NCBI RefSeq assembly: GCF_000203935.1
Contig: NC_008577.1
Span: forward strand, 4,402,001-4,466,000
From: Shewanella sp. ANA-3
GTDB lineage: Bacteria; Pseudomonadota; Gammaproteobacteria; Enterobacterales; Shewanellaceae
Length of the DNA: 64,000 nucleotides
Reading direction: 5' to 3'
Shown here: positions 17,221 to 26,016 of the stretch, one piece after another
How the letters are laid out: each line of letters begins with the position of its first letter
Position numbering within the stretch: the stretch's first letter is position 1
Notes under the pieces: model-generated
Database searches by the model: none
What the model was told of the DNA's origin: nothing
The model's input: only the letters and a program-made list of their open reading frames with translations
Program-made: the position numbers and the translations under genes

Positions 17221-17979
17221 TTAAGCCAGAAGCTTCTTAGCCGCAGCTACAACGATAGAAACAGCACTGACTTCAGTTTGCTTCATTGTCGCTTCGTTCG
17301 GGATTTCCTGTTGAGTGCGGTTTACGATAACGCCAGCCACACACGCCGCACGCCAACCTTGAGTCGCACACATAGTGAATAGGGTCGCTGATTCCATTTC
17401 ATAGTTCAGCACGCCCATATCCTGCCACTCTTTCATTGAGCCAGCAAAACGACGGGTCACACGGCCAGTCACAGTGTCATAGCGCTCTTGACCTGGGTAG
17501 AAGGTATCAGAAGATGCAGTAACACCGATATGAGGCTCTACGCCCGCATCGCGGCACGCAGCAACCATAGCTGTGGTACATTCGAAGTTAGCAACCGCTG
17601 GGAACTCCATAGGTGCAAAATGCAAGCTCGCGCCATCTAAACGCACTGACGCTTGAGTCACAATTACATCACCCACATTTACATGGGGTTGAATCGCACC
17701 TGTGGTGCCCACACGCAGGAAGGTATTCACGCCTAATTGCGCTAACTCTTCTACTGCGATAGAAGTCGATGGACCACCGATACCGGTAGAGCAAATCACC
17801 ACTGGCTTACCGTCAGCATACGCTAAGTAGCTGGTGTACTCGCGGTGGCTTGCGAGGAATGTGGCATTATCCATTAACTCGGCAATACGTTTTACACGCT
17901 CTGGATCGCCCGGCACAATCGCCAAAGTGGCACCATCGAGCATCGCTTTGGTCAAACCTAAGTGAAATACATCAGCCAT
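17221..17979 (-). CDS. udp: Uridine phosphorylase
   Basis: 252 residues from MADVFHLGLTK, which has AAGGGG nine bases upstream; the ATG six codons earlier has none. Signatures include the phosphate-binding VPGDPERV (about 29), STGIGGPS, RVGTTGAIQ (about 95) and the nucleoside site segment NYEMESATL (about 192). It splits uridine to uracil and ribose-1-phosphate in pyrimidine salvage. A Tsx-like channel gene faces it, and CRP/CytR-like boxes lie upstream. Confidence 0.95.
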   Translation of the reverse strand: MADVFHLGLTKAMLDGATLAIVPGDPERVKRIAELMDNATFLASHREYTSYLAYADGKPVVICSTGIGGPSTSIAVEELAQLGVNTFLRVGTTGAIQPHVNVGDVIVTQASVRLDGASLHFAPMEFPAVANFECTTAMVAACRDAGVEPHIGVTASSDTFYPGQERYDTVTGRVTRRFAGSMKEWQDMGVLNYEMESATLFTMCATQGWRAACVAGVIVNRTQQEIPNEATMKQTEVSAVSIVVAAAKKLLA

Positions 17980-18060
17980 CGTGAAAACCCCTTTCATTTT
18001 TGATAATAAAATTCTTATTGAATCGACTTTAACCTAGTATCGAAGCGGTGAAGGTTAACT

Positions 18061-18153
18061 TGATCACAGAATTATCGGCAAGAAGAATTGTTCATTCGTA
18101 ATGTAATTACCAAACCTATTACAGCTTGATCACAAAGATAGCAAATCTGTGAT
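18061..18153 (-). promoter_or_regulatory. CRP/CytR-like boxes upstream of udp
   Basis: On the minus strand the decamer TGTGATCAAG occurs twice (around 18060-18069 and 18127-18134). An inverted pair ATCACA/TGTGAT is at 18129-18153. In E. coli udp is controlled by CRP and CytR through paired TGTGA boxes; spacing here does not give a full consensus CRP site. Confidence 0.4.
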
Positions 18154-18304
18154 GTTTCTGTAGGCACTCGTCAATCAGGTGAAAGTAAGTGTGAGCCAGA
18201 TCTGACTCACTCGCCACACCGAGCAATATAAAAGATATAGGTTATTGATTTATAGCTAGTTTGCTGAAATCACCCTTTAGTATTAATCTGTAGGAGGACA
18301 AATA

Positions 18305-18318
18305 TTGATCCATATCAC
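18305..18318 (+). promoter_or_regulatory. FNR/EtrA-like site
   Basis: TTGATCCATATCAC matches TTGAT-N4-ATCAA at nine of ten positions and is centred about 80 bp upstream of the YdcH-like gene. Confidence 0.55.
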
Positions 18319-18391
18319 GTTTCATCATCGTGCCTAAGGTTAGGGTTAAGACGAGACTAAAGCACGATAAAAGACGACAAGGAGAACGCCA

Positions 18392-18604
18392 ATGTTTCCA
18401 GAATATCGAGATCTCATTACCACCTTAAAGACTCAAGATGCTCATTTTCAACGTAAATTCAACGAGCACAATCAATTAGATGAAGAAATCAAACAACTGG
18501 AAAAACGCGTTGGCAGTGATTTCAATCCCACAGTGAAAGAACTCAAAAGCAAAAAACTGCATTTAAAAGAAGAGATCTATCAAATTCTCAAATCCCACAA
18601 TTAA
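18392..18604 (+). CDS. YdcH-family small protein (DUF465)
   Basis: 70 residues with AAGGAGAACGCC directly before the ATG. The sequence is one long charged helical hairpin: FPEYRDLITTLK, HFQRKFNEHNQLDEEI, then a Lys-rich second helix with LKSKKLHLKEEIYQILK. This pattern defines the YdcH/DUF465 family, whose molecular role is unknown. An FNR-like site upstream and its own terminator make it a single-gene unit probably tied to oxygen level. Confidence 0.85.
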   Translation: MFPEYRDLITTLKTQDAHFQRKFNEHNQLDEEIKQLEKRVGSDFNPTVKELKSKKLHLKEEIYQILKSHN

Positions 18605-18623
18605 GTGGTGACGCCAAAAACGA

Positions 18624-18645
18624 AGGGCGCCTAAGCGCCCTTTTT
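18624..18645 (+). terminator. Terminator of the YdcH-like gene
   Basis: AGGGCGC-CTAA-GCGCCCT followed by five T residues. Confidence 0.88.
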
Positions 18646-18663
18646 GTTGCCTTGCGGTCAAGA

Positions 18664-19839
18664 TTACAGGTAGTAATCCTTCAGAGGTGGGAAACCGTTA
18701 AAGCACACCGCTGAATAAGTCGTGGTGTAAGCACCGGCGGTTAACCAGTACATACGGTCTCCAATCGCTAGGTCATTCGGCAGACCATAGCTGTAGTGTT
18801 CGTACATGATGTCGGCGCTATCGCAGGTCGGGCCGGCGATAACACATTTATCCAACTCACCTTGTTTATGGGTGAAGATTGGGAATTTGATTGCTTCATC
18901 CATGGTTTCGATTAAACCAGAGAACTTACCCACATCGGTAAATACCCAACGCTCTAATGCGGTGTAGGATTTCTTACTGATCAGCACCACCTCAGACACC
19001 AATACCCCAGCGTTAGAGATCAGCGAGCGACCCGGCTCCAGAATGATCTGTGGCAAATCGTCACCAAAATCTTCCTTCAGGAAGTGGGTGATTTGTTCAG
19101 CATACACACCGAGTTGATTGGTTTTGTCGATATAGTTAGCAGGGAAACCGCCACCCATATTGATCATCTTCAGGACGATATTGTGCTCATCGCGCAGACG
19201 ATCGAAAATGCTCTTCACTTTACCAATCGCCGAATCCCAAGCACCGATATCACGTTGCTGTGAACCCACGTGGAATGAAATACCAAAGGGCTCTAAGCCT
19301 AATTCATTCGCCAGAACTAACAGCTCATAAGCCATCTCATTTTGGCAACCAAACTTACGAGACAGTGGCCAGTCAGCGGTGTCTGTGCCTTCGGTCAGGA
19401 TGCGCACATAGATGCGTGAACCCGGTGCTTCTTCGGCGATCATGCGTAAGTCGGCTTCAGAATCCGATGCATACATACGCACACCACGCTCATAAAACGC
19501 ACGCACATCTTGACGCTTTTTGATGGTATTGCCATAGCTCACACGGTCAGGCGTTACGCCCACGTTAGTGACCATATCTAATTCATAAATCGACGCAATA
19601 TCGAAGTTTGACCCTTTGTTTTTTAATAACGTCAGGATCTCAGCCGCAGGGTTTGCCTTAACTGCATAATAAACATCGGCATAAGGAAAACTATTAACCA
19701 TGTCATCGTATTGTTTCGCAATGATACTGGTATCAATCACCACGAACGGGGTCGCTTTATCTTTAGCAAACTCTTCGATACGTTTGAAGGTTTGAGCATC
19801 ATAATAGTCAGCAACATCAATAGATTGAAATTGGCTCAT
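18664..19839 (-). CDS. Fold type III lysine/ornithine decarboxylase
   Basis: 391 residues. It belongs to the alanine-racemase-fold PLP decarboxylases: the PLP lysine lies in YYAVKANP (about 58-65), SFHVGSQQ is near 197, the phosphate-binding EPGR is near 275, and the catalytic Cys lies in GPTCDSAD (about 340). Length and sequence resemble the Vibrio lysine/ornithine decarboxylase, so the products would be putrescine and cadaverine. AAAGGAG stands 11 bases before the ATG. It is unrelated to the larger fold type I SpeC/SpeF enzymes. Which substrate dominates cannot be read from the sequence. Confidence 0.9.
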   Translation of the reverse strand: MSQFQSIDVADYYDAQTFKRIEEFAKDKATPFVVIDTSIIAKQYDDMVNSFPYADVYYAVKANPAAEILTLLKNKGSNFDIASIYELDMVTNVGVTPDRVSYGNTIKKRQDVRAFYERGVRMYASDSEADLRMIAEEAPGSRIYVRILTEGTDTADWPLSRKFGCQNEMAYELLVLANELGLEPFGISFHVGSQQRDIGAWDSAIGKVKSIFDRLRDEHNIVLKMINMGGGFPANYIDKTNQLGVYAEQITHFLKEDFGDDLPQIILEPGRSLISNAGVLVSEVVLISKKSYTALERWVFTDVGKFSGLIETMDEAIKFPIFTHKQGELDKCVIAGPTCDSADIMYEHYSYGLPNDLAIGDRMYWLTAGAYTTTYSAVCFNGFPPLKDYYL

Positions 19840-20268
19840 TGGGCCAGAGTCTCCTTTGGGTCAAATGGTAAAAAATTGGGTTATCTGTCTTAAAAACGTG
19901 CGCAGTAAACGCTATTTTTTTATTTAACGCAACGAATTTTTATGCTTAATAACTAACTTTTTATTCCGTGAAATTTTAAGCAGTGACAAACGTAAAAAAA
20001 CTGCCATCAAAACAGATAATTATGCACAAGAGCACAACAGAGAATTTTGACGTTTTTGAGGTAGGAAAAATGAATTTTTTACGACGACAATCCAAGCTTA
20101 TGCAGCTAAGGATTATCTGAGGAAAAATACTGAGTAACACTGGTCGGCCGATGAGCGATTCAAGCTCAACCCACACGAGCCCAAAATCACCACTCTAAAC
20201 GAGATGGAATGAGTTGAGGGGTGGGCCCTTCAACATAGCCCCCCTCAACATTGACCACGAAGAACGAA
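19840..20268. other. Gene-free stretch between decarboxylase and a periplasmic protein gene
   Basis: About 430 bp, AT-rich near the decarboxylase start. The only structure noticed is an inverted repeat GTTGAGGGG/CCCCTCAAC (20213-20249, 19-nt loop) just after the stop codon of the next minus-strand gene. It lacks a T-run, so it is at best a weak or Rho-assisted terminator. Open frames of about 60 codons here show no ribosome site or family resemblance. Confidence 0.45.
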
Positions 20269-20748
20269 CTATTGCGACTCGTTTAATTTCGCTAGAGCTT
20301 GGCTTAAGGCTTCACTCGAATCGAAGTAGGCGATGTCCTGAATATTACGGTGATCCAGTAAAATCATCGTCGCCATATCTTTAGTATCGGGTAACAGGCG
20401 GCTGATCTCGCCCTCTATGTCTAACCCAATGGCAAAAGGCAACTCCTGCATTTGCGGCACAGCGACAAATTTGGCGATCAGTGATGGCATACCACTGATA
20501 TCCGCCACATAGACTAAGTGCTGCGGAAACTTATCTCCCGCCAATGGCGTCAGGGTTTCTTTAATAATATCGCCGCCTTTCATACTGCGGCTAAAGAGCA
20601 CCACTTTGGTGTCGTCGGTCACACTGACCGCTTGCTCGTTTTGATCCTGTAATGAAATAGGATTGATCGCATCCCCAGCAACATAACTTGCCGCCAAGGC
20701 CATCATGGGAGTGAAAAGGAAGGACAGGCACAACAACAGCTTTCTCAT
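20269..20748 (-). CDS. Periplasmic thioredoxin-fold-like protein without active cysteines
   Basis: 159 residues from the ATG at MRKLLLC (a GTG two codons earlier is also possible; GGAG lies between four and ten bases upstream of the two). The signal peptide (about 1-20) ends ALAAS. The mature part reads like a thioredoxin-fold peroxiredoxin/YtfJ relative, with the segments ISLQDQNEQAVSV, TKVVLFSRSMKGG and MILLDHRNIQDIAYF, but it has no CXXC pair. The function is therefore unknown; a binding or redox-inactive role is possible. It stands alone, divergent from the mscS-like gene. Confidence 0.68.
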   Translation of the reverse strand: MRKLLLCLSFLFTPMMALAASYVAGDAINPISLQDQNEQAVSVTDDTKVVLFSRSMKGGDIIKETLTPLAGDKFPQHLVYVADISGMPSLIAKFVAVPQMQELPFAIGLDIEGEISRLLPDTKDMATMILLDHRNIQDIAYFDSSEALSQALAKLNESQ

Positions 20749-20916
20749 AAACACTTAACTCCATTTTTGATACGGGCAATAGCATACCCGAGTCTCGCAA
20801 TCGGCTCATTTAATCCGAACCATTACATGATACGCTTCACAATGCATGACGAATACGCCTTTCAAAGCAATTGTGCGTTATACTAGGGCGGTTAAATTTA
20901 TTGCAAGGATATCATA

Positions 20917-21753
20917 ATGATAACACCAGGACTCGATCAAGAATTGCAACAACTGCAGGGCGTTTACCAGCTGATCACCGAGTTTTTAGTCAATTATAGT
21001 TTCCAATTACTCGGTGCCGCTCTGGTCTTTTTGTTGGGTCTGTGGGTCGCCAGCAAAGTCTCGCGCTTAGTGGCCAAACAGTGTGAAAAACACCAAATCG
21101 ACATCACCCTCAGTAACTTTGTCAGCAATCTGGTCCGTATCCTGATCATTGTCATGGTGGCGATTATAGCCCTCGGCAAGATAGGCATTAGCGTCACCCC
21201 CATGGTAGCAGCGATTGGTGCGGCTTCTCTCGGCGCCGGTTTAGCCCTACAGGGCATGCTGTCGAACTATGCCGCTGGGGTCACTATTATTGTGACTCGC
21301 CCTTTTGTGGTCGGAAATACCATCGAAATCAAAGGTGAAAGCGGTGTCGTCACGCGGATTAATTTGGGGATGACGATTTTAACCAATGAGGAAGGCGAGC
21401 AAATTAGCATTCCTAACAAGCACATCGTCGGCGAGATCTTACATAACTCCTTCAGCAATAAGCTGGTCGAAACCCAATTTAACCTGAGTTATAACAACGA
21501 CCCAGAGGCGGCAATAAGCCTCATCACTGAGCTGCTGAGCCAAAACCCCAATGTCAGTCAGGACACTACGCCAAATATTGGTATCAATGGTTTTAATGCC
21601 ATCGGCATCGAGATTGGTGTGCGTTACTGGGTACCGACCCAAAGTTACTTCCAGCATAAATACAAGATAAATCTAGCGATTTACAACGCCCTCAAACAGG
21701 CTGGAATCGAAATGGCTTGCCCAGTGCGAGAAATTCATCTGCAAGAAAAGTAA
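20917..21753 (+). CDS. mscS: MscS-family small-conductance mechanosensitive channel
   Basis: 278 residues, close to E. coli MscS in length. Three membrane segments (about 28-50, 66-88 and 92-115) end in the pore helix with alternating Gly and Ala (AAIGAASLGAGLALQGML). The conserved beta-domain motif RPFVVGNTIEIKGESGVV and a C-terminal cytoplasmic vestibule domain follow. It releases solutes during hypo-osmotic shock. The ribosome site AAGGATATCATA precedes the ATG. Confidence 0.93.
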   Translation: MITPGLDQELQQLQGVYQLITEFLVNYSFQLLGAALVFLLGLWVASKVSRLVAKQCEKHQIDITLSNFVSNLVRILIIVMVAIIALGKIGISVTPMVAAIGAASLGAGLALQGMLSNYAAGVTIIVTRPFVVGNTIEIKGESGVVTRINLGMTILTNEEGEQISIPNKHIVGEILHNSFSNKLVETQFNLSYNNDPEAAISLITELLSQNPNVSQDTTPNIGINGFNAIGIEIGVRYWVPTQSYFQHKYKINLAIYNALKQAGIEMACPVREIHLQEK

Positions 21754-21870
21754 GCACCTCCATCGAGGCGAATGGCTTCAAGCATTCGCCTCATCTGGCA
21801 CAGTTAACTTGCATTTTTTGCGGGATGCGCGTTTACTGTGCAGCCCAAATATCGATAGTGATGGAATACT

Positions 21871-23409
21871 ATGTCGTTGATACTTATCATTATAGCCTTT
21901 GTCGTTCTGTTTATTCTTTTTGCCAAATACCAAAAAAAGAAGATACAAGCCGAAGCGCTTGCCACGGGGGAACCCTCGGCGCTACTCAATCACGGACTCA
22001 CATTAATCAATCAGGGCGAAGTCAACTCGGGCCTAGACTATATTCAGCAGGCCGTTGATAAAGGCTTCGCCGTAGCCGCCATTGCCATGGCCGAGCTGTA
22101 TTCGGGTCGATTCCCACAAGTCCCCGCCGATCCTAAGGCATCTGAATATTGGTATCGAAAAGCCGCCGAAATCGATCCGCAATATTTACCCATGCTCACC
22201 CTGACTAGCTTGGTCGCCTCAGAGGCGCAAACACCAGAGCAGTTACGCGAGCAGGTAGAACAACTCAAAGCCAGTGCTGAAGTGGGGCAAGTCGAGTTTC
22301 AATATGAGCTCGCCTATTTGTATCTCAGACAAGCCTTTCTCGATCCCGATGCAAGCCAAGCCATTTACTGGTTCGAAAAGGCGGCCGCCCAAGGCAACCA
22401 AGATGCCTATTACCACTTAGGTACGCTGTATTGGCACGATGAACGTGTCACGCCAGACTATAGCAAAGCGCGGGAATACTTTGAGAAAGCCGTCGCCGCC
22501 GGTGATGAACACGCAAAAGATAACTTAGGCCATATGCTGGCCTCAGGCCAAGGCGGCCCTAAGGATCTCGTCCGCGCCGAAGCCTTACTCAGCGAATATG
22601 CTGCAGAAAATGATTTTCGCCAGTATTACCTAGGCAAACGTTTCCTCTATGGTGAAGATTTTGCCGTCGACTACGGCAAAGCCCGCCACTGGTTAGAAAA
22701 ATCCTGCGCCACTGACAATGTCTTTGCCAAGTTAGCGCTGGCACACCTTAAGCTACTCGACCCACAAACGGATGATGACTACCAGCAGGCAAGAACAGAA
22801 TTCGAGACGCTGGCGTCCCAGTGGCAAGAGGAAGCCCTATTCGGTCTAGGTAAAATCTACGAGGAAGGCTTAGGCGTCTCGCGCCAACCGATTAAAGCCT
22901 TAATGTATTACCAACTGGCGGCCATGAGCCATATCAGTGACTATCAAGACGCATACGAGAAGCTCAGTAAGCGCTTGGGCACCTTAGAGATCCGCGAAGC
23001 CCAGAGTCTGTGTAATAACTTTCTGCATCAACACCCTATTCCCGATGAGCAGCAAACTTATTACTACCTTAACCAAGCAGAAATCTACCGCAAGGGTGAG
23101 CATCCGAGCCGCGAAGCGCTGCAAACCGCAGAGACTTGGTACCGCAAAGCCGCCGACTTGGGCAGCCAAGATGGCATGCAAGCCCTCGTTGACATCAACC
23201 GCCATGAGTCGATTGATAAACCGGTTCAGACATACATTTGGTCTAGCATATTACTGCGCAACTTTGGTCAATACGGGATGAATAGCGATCAACTCTTGTA
23301 TCAACAACAGGCCCTTTCCCGCTTAACGGAGTCCGAGCTGTTGTATGCCCAAGATGAAATCGAGAGGATTGAAACTCAGCTAGCGCCTTACTTACAGAGC
23401 AACGAATAA
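21871..23409 (+). CDS. Membrane-anchored Sel1-like repeat protein
   Basis: 512 residues. One N-terminal membrane segment (about 3-20) followed by a basic KYQKKK anchors a long cytoplasmic or periplasmic solenoid. At least eight Sel1-like repeats can be seen, such as ASQAIYWFEKAAAQGNQDAYY, DYSKAREYFEKAVAAGDEHA and PIKALMYYQLAAM. Sel1 repeats are protein-binding platforms. No enzymatic domain is present. Topology and partner are unknown. It ends at a hairpin shared with the LysR gene opposite. Confidence 0.82.
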   Translation: MSLILIIIAFVVLFILFAKYQKKKIQAEALATGEPSALLNHGLTLINQGEVNSGLDYIQQAVDKGFAVAAIAMAELYSGRFPQVPADPKASEYWYRKAAEIDPQYLPMLTLTSLVASEAQTPEQLREQVEQLKASAEVGQVEFQYELAYLYLRQAFLDPDASQAIYWFEKAAAQGNQDAYYHLGTLYWHDERVTPDYSKAREYFEKAVAAGDEHAKDNLGHMLASGQGGPKDLVRAEALLSEYAAENDFRQYYLGKRFLYGEDFAVDYGKARHWLEKSCATDNVFAKLALAHLKLLDPQTDDDYQQARTEFETLASQWQEEALFGLGKIYEEGLGVSRQPIKALMYYQLAAMSHISDYQDAYEKLSKRLGTLEIREAQSLCNNFLHQHPIPDEQQTYYYLNQAEIYRKGEHPSREALQTAETWYRKAADLGSQDGMQALVDINRHESIDKPVQTYIWSSILLRNFGQYGMNSDQLLYQQQALSRLTESELLYAQDEIERIETQLAPYLQSNE

Positions 23410-23456
23410 GGGATAAGCTGCTGATTGCTAGGGTTTGGCCGCTTGACCCCTACACT

Positions 23457-23482
23457 TAAAACCACGGCTTAAGCCGTGGTTT
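23457..23482. terminator. Bidirectional terminator between the Sel1 and LysR genes
   Basis: AAAACCACGGCTT/AAGCCGTGGTTTT is a perfect 26-bp palindrome. It overlaps the last codons of the convergent LysR gene, so the stem is partly coding. Confidence 0.85.
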
Positions 23483-24308
23483 TGCTCAAATGCCGTAGCA
23501 ATGTTGCCAACGTAGGCGCAACGGTTTGATGGGATGGATAACACAAACCGATACGGCGGAACATCCGAGGCCCATCGAATTTAATCTGTTTAAGTCGAGG
23601 CTCGTCTTCGATTAATCCATCGGGGAGAAAACTCACCCCAAATCCCGCCAGTACCAACGACATAACCAAAGACTTAGATTCTGCCTTCGCCACCAAATTG
23701 AGCGACAAATTGCTGCAGGCGAGTAAGCCTATGGTTTGCTGGTGCGCCTCGCAGGGTGGGCACTCAATAAAGTCGTACTGACTTAACTCTTCGGGGCGAA
23801 TACTGCTAACTTGGGCCAGTGAATGCTCCCTTGGCACACACAACACATAGTCCTCCTCCCACAGCGGAAAAAACACTTCATCCTCATGGCGTAAACTGTC
23901 TAAGGTTAATCGACAATCCGCAGGGCTTTGATAATCCACCAGCTCTAAATCTAAATGGCTAATCGCCTGATTGATTTGAGTTAATAGCCCAGCAAGGCGA
24001 CGCTGACTCAGATCGGGCATCACGGCTAAACGCAACTTTTGTCGACTCGCTTTTGCCATAAATAGAGCGGGTAATTTACTGGCCTCCTCCACCAATTTAA
24101 CCGCCAGCGGATACAGATAGTGGGCACTGTCCAAGGCTTTTACGCCTTTTTTACTGCGCTCGAATAAGGCGCCGCCAAGCTCTTCCTCTAACTGTTTAAG
24201 CCCAGCCGAGAGCGAGGGCTGGCTGACATAACAGCGCGTTGCCGCCGCCGTAATATTGTTTTCTTCATAAATCGCGATAAAAAAGCGCAATAAGCGTAAA
24301 TCCACCAT
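23469..24308 (-). CDS. LysR-family transcriptional regulator
   Basis: 279 residues. An N-terminal winged helix with RLLRFFIAIYEENNITAAA and YVSQPSLSAGLKQLEEELGG (about 4-45) is followed by a type 2 periplasmic-binding-like effector domain (about 88-275). It is divergent from a short-chain dehydrogenase gene with 161 bp between, and an inverted repeat of LysR type lies there, so it probably controls that gene. The effector is unknown. The C-terminal domain is slightly shorter than usual. Confidence 0.88.
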   Translation of the reverse strand: MVDLRLLRFFIAIYEENNITAAATRCYVSQPSLSAGLKQLEEELGGALFERSKKGVKALDSAHYLYPLAVKLVEEASKLPALFMAKASRQKLRLAVMPDLSQRRLAGLLTQINQAISHLDLELVDYQSPADCRLTLDSLRHEDEVFFPLWEEDYVLCVPREHSLAQVSSIRPEELSQYDFIECPPCEAHQQTIGLLACSNLSLNLVAKAESKSLVMSLVLAGFGVSFLPDGLIEDEPRLKQIKFDGPRMFRRIGLCYPSHQTVAPTLATLLRHLSKTTA

Positions 24309-24340
24309 CTAACGTCACCCTATCAACCCAACATTCTGTC

Positions 24341-24355
24341 ATAGGCAAAGCCTAT
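24341..24355. promoter_or_regulatory. Candidate LysR operator
   Basis: ATAGGC-AAA-GCCTAT, a perfect inverted repeat containing the T-N11-A spacing of LysR sites, located 33 bp from the LysR start and 115 bp from the SDR start. Confidence 0.55.
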
Positions 24356-24469
24356 CATATTCAGTGGAAATAAGTATTTTTCAGTCTATAAACCGCTACT
24401 TATACTGACTCCCAAGTTAGAGATCTATCAATCCACCTTATTTACCGCGTCTAAAGATAGGAATGACAA

Positions 24470-25201
24470 ATGACAAAACCCACTCAGCCCCTCGTTGTGA
24501 TCACTGGCGCCTCATCGGGCATAGGTGCCGCCATCGCTAAACAATTTAGCGCCGCAGGACACCCGCTATTACTACTGGCACGCCGTGTAGAGCCAATGCA
24601 AGCCCTTGAGTTACCCAATAGCCTAGCGATAGGCGTCGATGTGACAGACACAGACGCCATCAAGGCCGCCATTAACCAAGCGGAAGCACAGTTTGGCCCA
24701 GTCGGTTGCCTTATCAACAACGCCGGCGTCATGTTGCTTGGGCAAATCGATACCCAAGATCCCAACGAATGGAGCCGCATGCTCAATATCAATGTGATGG
24801 GCGTACTCAATGGTATCCATGCGGTTTTAGCCGGAATGAAGGCGCGCAAAACGGGCACCATTATCAATATCAGCTCAGTGGCGGGACGTAAGACCTTCCC
24901 CAACCATGCGGCTTATTGCGCGACAAAATTTGCCGTGCATGCCTTAACCGAAAACATCCGCGAAGAAGTCGCAATGGACGATGTACGCCTGATCACCATA
25001 GCGCCGGGAGCGGTCGAGACAGAACTCTTAAGCCACACCACGGATGATGCTATCAAAGCTGGCTACCAAGATTGGAAAGTACAAATGGGCGGCGTGATTG
25101 CCCCCGAAAACGTTGCCGCTGCAGCATTATTTGCTTGGCAACAACCGCAAAATGTCTGTGTGCGTGAGATAGTGTTAGCGCCGACACGCCAGCAACCTTA
25201 A
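24470..25201 (+). CDS. Short-chain dehydrogenase/reductase
   Basis: 243 residues of the classical SDR type. The cofactor motif TGASSGIG is near residue 12, NNAGVM near 83, the catalytic Ser lies in INISSVAG (about 137), and Tyr/Lys lie in YCATK (about 151-155). The fold and the acidic/basic pattern after the second strand (ARRVEP) suggest NADP preference. The substrate is unknown. AGGA precedes the ATG. Control by the divergent LysR protein is likely. Confidence 0.9.
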   Translation: MTKPTQPLVVITGASSGIGAAIAKQFSAAGHPLLLLARRVEPMQALELPNSLAIGVDVTDTDAIKAAINQAEAQFGPVGCLINNAGVMLLGQIDTQDPNEWSRMLNINVMGVLNGIHAVLAGMKARKTGTIINISSVAGRKTFPNHAAYCATKFAVHALTENIREEVAMDDVRLITIAPGAVETELLSHTTDDAIKAGYQDWKVQMGGVIAPENVAAAALFAWQQPQNVCVREIVLAPTRQQP

Positions 25202-25518
25202 GCGACTTGCTTGGCGCGACCTCACCGGAATCATGGGAAAAACGCAGTGTGCGAGTGCCGCTGCGTTAAGAAATCGACCGAGCGTCCTCAACACCGAGTA
25301 GTACAAAACTGCCCCCTAAACACAGCGAAAATGGAGCTAGATCATTCCGAATGACTACTTTAGCGATCGCAAATTTTACAAAGTGTTAACTCGATCACTC
25401 TCATTTTTCGCCCTCTCAGACCTAAAACCCTAGCTGCGACACAACAAGCTAATTTAGCAATAAAAACAAATCATTGTTTTTGAAAATGTAAATTCCCACC
25501 CAAATCAATCCACCACCA

Positions 25519-25587
25519 ATCAATTAGATTTTTATCAATGAAATTTTTATCAATTAGATTTTTTTAATGAAAGTGATACACCTCAAA
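25519..25587 (+). promoter_or_regulatory. Direct repeats and CRP-like site upstream of the cytochrome operon
   Basis: The 15-mer ATCAATTAGATTTTT occurs at 25519-25533 and 25549-25563, exactly 30 bp apart, with a related ATCAATGAAATTTTT between them. Just downstream, AGTGA-TACACC-TCAAA (25572-25587) resembles a CRP site at about seven of ten positions. The rest of the 485-bp gene-free stretch 25202-25686 shows only a weak ACGCAG/CTGCGT hairpin near 25242. Confidence 0.45.
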
Positions 25588-25686
25588 TAAACATCCCATC
25601 ACCTTTGATAAATTTATTCACAAGGTGGAAGCAATAGCCACATTCCACCAACAAAGTCATGTGAATGACAATTAAGAAAGGATGAG

Positions 25687-26016
25687 ATGATGAAAACTTC
25701 AACTAAGATCGCAATCGCCGTCGCGCTAATCAGCAGTTTGGGACTTCAAGCCTACGCCGCCGAGGGAGGCAATCCCAAAAAGGGGAAACACCTCTATAAA
25801 AAAGAATGTAAAGCCTGCCATAGCCAAGGTGGTGAAGGTGGCGAGCTGACTCCAATGAGCAAAACCATGAGCCAATGGGATCGCTTCTTCGACAAAGATA
25901 AACACAAACTCAAACCTGAGGTATTCAACGGCCTCACCGAACAAGATCTCAAAGATATACAGCAATTCCTGTATGACCATGCCGCCGACTCGGAGCAACC
26001 GCAAACCTGCGGTTAA
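25687..26016 (+). CDS. Small monoheme cytochrome c
   Basis: 109 residues (an ATG one codon later is equally possible; AGGATGAG lies just upstream). The signal peptide (about 1-24) ends AYAAE. There is a single CXXCH haem site, CKACH (about 41-45), and a Met in LTPMSKTM that may be the distal ligand. It resembles the small class I cytochromes of Shewanella periplasm. As first gene of the operon with a barrel protein and the octaheme reductase, it may pass electrons to the reductase. Confidence 0.9.
   Translation: MMKTSTKIAIAVALISSLGLQAYAAEGGNPKKGKHLYKKECKACHSQGGEGGELTPMSKTMSQWDRFFDKDKHKLKPEVFNGLTEQDLKDIQQFLYDHAADSEQPQTCG
25997..26014 (+). other. Hairpin at the stop codon of the monoheme cytochrome gene
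   Basis: AACCGCA-AACC-TGCGGTT overlaps the stop codon; a second AACCGCA at 26043-26049 can pair with the same arm. No T-run follows, so an mRNA-stability or processing element is more likely than a terminator. Confidence 0.4.

Noticed and set aside
19976..20176. 66-codon minus-strand frame in the decarboxylase upstream region
   Set aside because: No ribosome site and no recognisable family; composition is typical of AT-rich non-coding DNA.
25519..25563. CRISPR-like direct repeats
   Set aside because: Only two 15-bp copies, AT-rich, no spacer uniformity beyond one interval and no cas genes.
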